This document shows positions 60,729-64,000 of a stretch of 64,000 nucleotides of DNA, piece after piece. Below the pieces are notes generated by a model, which worked only from the letters and a program-made list of their open reading frames with translations, had not been told where the DNA came from and searched no databases. Source of the DNA: Lutraria lutraria (Eukaryota > Mollusca > Bivalvia > Venerida > Mactridae); NCBI GenBank assembly GCA_964023205.1, contig OZ026847.1, positions 9,234,652-9,298,651 of the forward strand. Direction: 5' to 3'. The translations under genes and the position numbers were made by a program. The stretch's first letter is position 1. Every line of letters begins with the position of its first letter.

Positions 60729-63700
60729 TCAGATAAAGCTGTGTTTATAATTTGAGATCATAGGCCTACATTTTATACATAAATATACCTTTTGAATTAT
60801 TGAAAATATAAAAAAACTCGTTAAATAGCAATGAGGAGTTCCTCCATTAATAATACCCTTATAAATATGCTCCCCTTGACTTGCACCCAAACTGGAATAC
60901 TCGTGTTGATCTTTGTCTGTAGGTGTTTGAGATTGACTTCTGGAGGCACTTTCATTACTACATAGCGCCGGATCCATCCCTTCATACACAGTGCTGCTGT
61001 GACTTTCAAATATTTCCAATTGTTGCGAGTTCTCTTGACTGATACCACCAGAGCTTCCATGTTCAATATCTGATGAGTTTGCAGCGAGGCTGTTTTCATA
61101 AAATGGGTGGTCTTGACTACGAAATGTCGATTGGCTACTGTGTTGAAAACATTTCCTGAAAGGTATCCGTTTATACATATCAGCTATGTTCTCTGTTTTA
61201 CACTGAACATACTTGTACGGAATCAGGAACAGACTCCAAAGACTTCATGTCGACAAGAATACGAGGTTTTACATTGTATTTGATAGTAAGGATAATTTCT
61301 ATGATGTAGTAATGGTAATTCGGATTTAGAGATTAGATAAACGTTGTATCTAAATGGTCATCAAAATTAATAAACAATCATAATTATAATTAGTAATAAT
61401 ATTGTAATACGTGAATGCTGGATGAAAACTAGTACTAGTATTAATAATGCTCTACATCAGATCCTACATTCCATACATATCATTATAATTCGAGCTAAGT
61501 ACACTTACCGCCTTATCAAATAACAAACAAGACCTATTAATGTCATGACAATAACAGCAATACCAAAACCAGTCACCAGTCCTATAGCAAACGAACTCGC
61601 TTGAAAACTTGCACTTGACTGAAGTGCGCATCTGCCGCAGACGTCGACACTAGACGATCCTTAAACACACATCTATCTCATAATTAATGTGAAAATCAAA
61701 TACGCATACAATACAGATAATAGTGAGGTATTAGTGATCTAACTTGATACTAGTGTCCCAATTATATTTATCCTAACAATTCCATTTGTGTTTATATTTC
61801 TTTCTTCATACAAGTTGTTGTTCATGTGCGTATTATATAATTTATAAAACAGACAAATAAATCGACTTAATCAGACTTAGCATAAGACCATTGATTCTGT
61901 AGCATTTGTTTTGACTATAAAAAACTTCTAAAATCGAATATTGTAATATGTTTTGATAACTTACAAAAGGTATAAATAATTATCGCCTTTAACTATCACT
62001 TGCTTATAAAGTTTCAATAAGTTTCGTGTGATATTACTTAGACTATTGAGACTAAAGCATATGTAGAGTTGTGAACATCGATAAAGACGTGATTTTAATT
62101 ATTTGACGGAATGTTGTAAGTTTGCACATACTATCATTTTTTGTATAATCTTCCACACATTTACTGCAACTTATGGAACCATTCACTTCCGAACATGTAG
62201 CACAGTCTTTAACATCGTTAAAATCTATCTTCGTAGTTATCGGTGGGGATGACTTAGTTGTCTGTTGAGATGTTGTCCTTCTACATTCACCATTCATTAC
62301 CTGATATCCCTCAACACATAAACTGCATACTATGAAATTATTGACTTTACCGCATGAACTACAGTTAGGAATATCACGACAATATGTTCCTGCTGTTGAT
62401 GTCGGTTTGGTTGTTGTCTCCATGCATTCACCATTCACAATAGTATAACCTTCAACACAAATATTACACAATACGGTATCATTCATCGTTTGACATGCCA
62501 CACAGTTAGAAATATTTGTGCATGATTTGTCACATAACTCTCCATACCATCCTGTCTTACATAATTCACAAACGTTACTAATTGTACATCTCTCACAGTT
62601 TAGTGGACATTGTTGTAAATTATGAATGCATTCATTGTCTTTTAAAGTATAACCAATGTCACACTGACTGCATGAAACAGACGTACCACCATTCCAGTCA
62701 CACAAGTTACAATTCGGTATCTGTGTTGTACAGTTATATTCGCAAAAGAATCCGAAGTATCCTGGTTGACATGACAGGCACCACATATAAGAGGAGCATT
62801 TTTCACAATTAGAAGCACACGCTACACAGACGTTTCGGTCGTCATCTATTGCATGGATGTATGTCCCATCATTACATACATGACATGTTGACCTATCATC
62901 ACATGAGGAACAATCACTCGTACAAGGTTCACATACAGAAACGTTTCCGCTCTGATGTTGCCAATATCCAGTCTTACAACCATCAGTACATTGTCTTAAC
63001 TCACATTGTTCATGCTTACAAAGACCACAATCAAAATCACAGAAATAACCATAACGATTACTCGGACATTGATTGCAGTGTCCAGTGTTTTCATCGCATA
63101 AACCATCCGCACAATTTACTGAACATTGTGAATTACAATAAAAGTTAGGCGAATAAAATCCATGTTTACATGTTTCACAGGATGATGCATTGGTGCAAAT
63201 AGCACAGTTAGTAGAACAAGGCTGACATGATGTACCTGACGCCCAGTAACCATTACTGCACTTAATACAACTATACACTTCATTTACGGTTGCGCATGAT
63301 AGACAGTTTCTATCACACTGATTGGCTTTCGCTGAAAATTACAGAGGAAATTAAAGTTTTAGTGTATTGCTTTGCTTAAGCTGTTATAAACTTAAGGTAT
63401 ATTTCCCATATCGGTCGTCTACTTTCTTATGTAGGCTAATCATTTTCAATTTAGTAAACAGGTGAGCTTTGCAGACAGTTGTAAGAAGCCTGATTTCATT
63501 TAACTGAAGACCTGAAGACCAAAGATTACATTCAATTTGTGTTTCATTCCATAATTCTCTGAATAGTAATTACAAGCTCCTCGGACCGAATCCGAGACCA
63601 GAAAAAGTGCATATTCCAGGAAATAGTCGTGAGAATCGCACATTTGAATTATTCACAAATATGTATAATTACACAAAAAACACTCACCTCCGGAAAGAAC

Positions 63701-63742
63701 AAATATACAAACACAGGTCACAGGTATGGTCCACATATTCAT
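60729..63742 (-). CDS. SREC/MEGF-like receptor E: tandem duplicate of D with a longer ectodomain
   Basis: Four exons in coding order: 63742-63688 (signal peptide, MNMWTIPVTCVCIFVLSG), 63331-62132, 61659-61509 and 61155-60729. The product is 610 aa if the last exon runs to its stop. The ectodomain exon is 1200 nt against 984 in D. The extra length is two added copies of a Cys-rich unit (NCVACQTMND, NCSSCGKVNN and DCATCSEVNG, where D has only DCIACHEKND). The exon ends at a good GTATGT donor (GATA|GTATGT). The membrane span is about GLVTGFGIAVIVMTLIGLVC. The tail keeps FYENS, VYEGM and HEYSSL at the same places as D, so these motifs survived duplication. As in D, a possible donor (AAGG|GTATTA, 60855) follows IYKG and leaves the extreme C-terminus uncertain; the read-through end (FFIFSIIQK...) is hydrophobic and unlike D, which favours splicing. 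A role as a phagocytic or scavenger-type surface receptor is inferred from the family. Confidence 0.8.
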
Positions 63743-64000
63743 AATAAAATTATTAACTAGTGTGCTCACAGTACCTCATTAAGCGAGAAATGCAATTATT
63801 TCAATTTATGAACTTAAATGCAAATTGTTTATAAGCAAAGCCCGTGCAGAAACGCAAATGTTATAAACAAGGTTCATTGTATTTAGCCACTCCAGTTTAC
63901 TTCTAATTTTGTAAACAGTTATCGCTTCCGTATTCAACTTCCTAGTTTAATGCAGTACATGTTTTCAATTTTGTTTTCTACTGTCAAGGTAACGTTTGTG
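63743..64000. other. 5' flank of SREC-like receptor E
   Basis: Similar to 58696-58830 upstream of gene D. No other feature seen before the window ends. Confidence 0.5.

Overview
This is AT-rich animal nuclear DNA with short phase-1 exons, long repeat-filled introns and GT-AG splice sites. The gene types and repeats point to a mollusc, most likely a bivalve: a RING-less B-box/TRIM-like protein, Ig receptors, SREC/MEGF-like receptors, and tRNA-headed SINEs whose head resembles SINEs I associate with clams. Species cannot be fixed by eye. Gene models were built by hand from reading frames, splice sites and exon phases. All seven close in frame from start codon to stop.

Layout. (1) 2.35-4.44 kb, + strand: a two-exon, RING-less TRIM-like protein (573 aa) with two B-boxes, a coiled coil and a probable beta-propeller. 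(2) 12.36-7.53 kb, - strand: a six-exon secreted mosaic protein (400 aa) with PAN-like, EGF-like, sushi and C-terminal WSC/PAN-like modules. (3) 52.4-18.9 kb, - strand: three tandem Ig-FN3 type I membrane receptors, named here C (42.6-52.4 kb, five Ig domains), B (31.6-38.6 kb, three) and A (18.9-26.0 kb, three). Their tails are built from micro-exons that carry ITIM/ITSM-like, YxxM and YxN motifs. A and B lie in a roughly 11-kb segmental duplication (about 12.65-27.25 kb, split by an inserted element, against about 29.26-40.12 kb). (4) 58.7-55.9 and 63.7-60.7 kb, - strand: two tandem SREC/MEGF-like receptors (D and E) with Cys-rich ectodomains, one membrane span and tails with FYENS, VYEGM and EYSSL motifs.

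The rest is repeats: three full-length SINEs with target-site duplications, MITE-like elements, at least three larger dispersed repeat families (one copy interrupted by a 2.9-kb element with inverted ends), 25-, 32- and about 145-bp tandem repeats, and G-runs.

Together this looks like a cluster of surface and secreted recognition proteins plus one TRIM-like effector. An immune or self/non-self role is an inference from domain content. The strongest leads are the tail-motif differences among A, B and C (a tyrosine in C is phenylalanine in A and B), an apparent gene-conversion tract over the FN3 exon of C, the unusual divergence of the first Ig domain between the otherwise near-identical A and B, and the one-to-three unit expansion in the D/E ectodomain.
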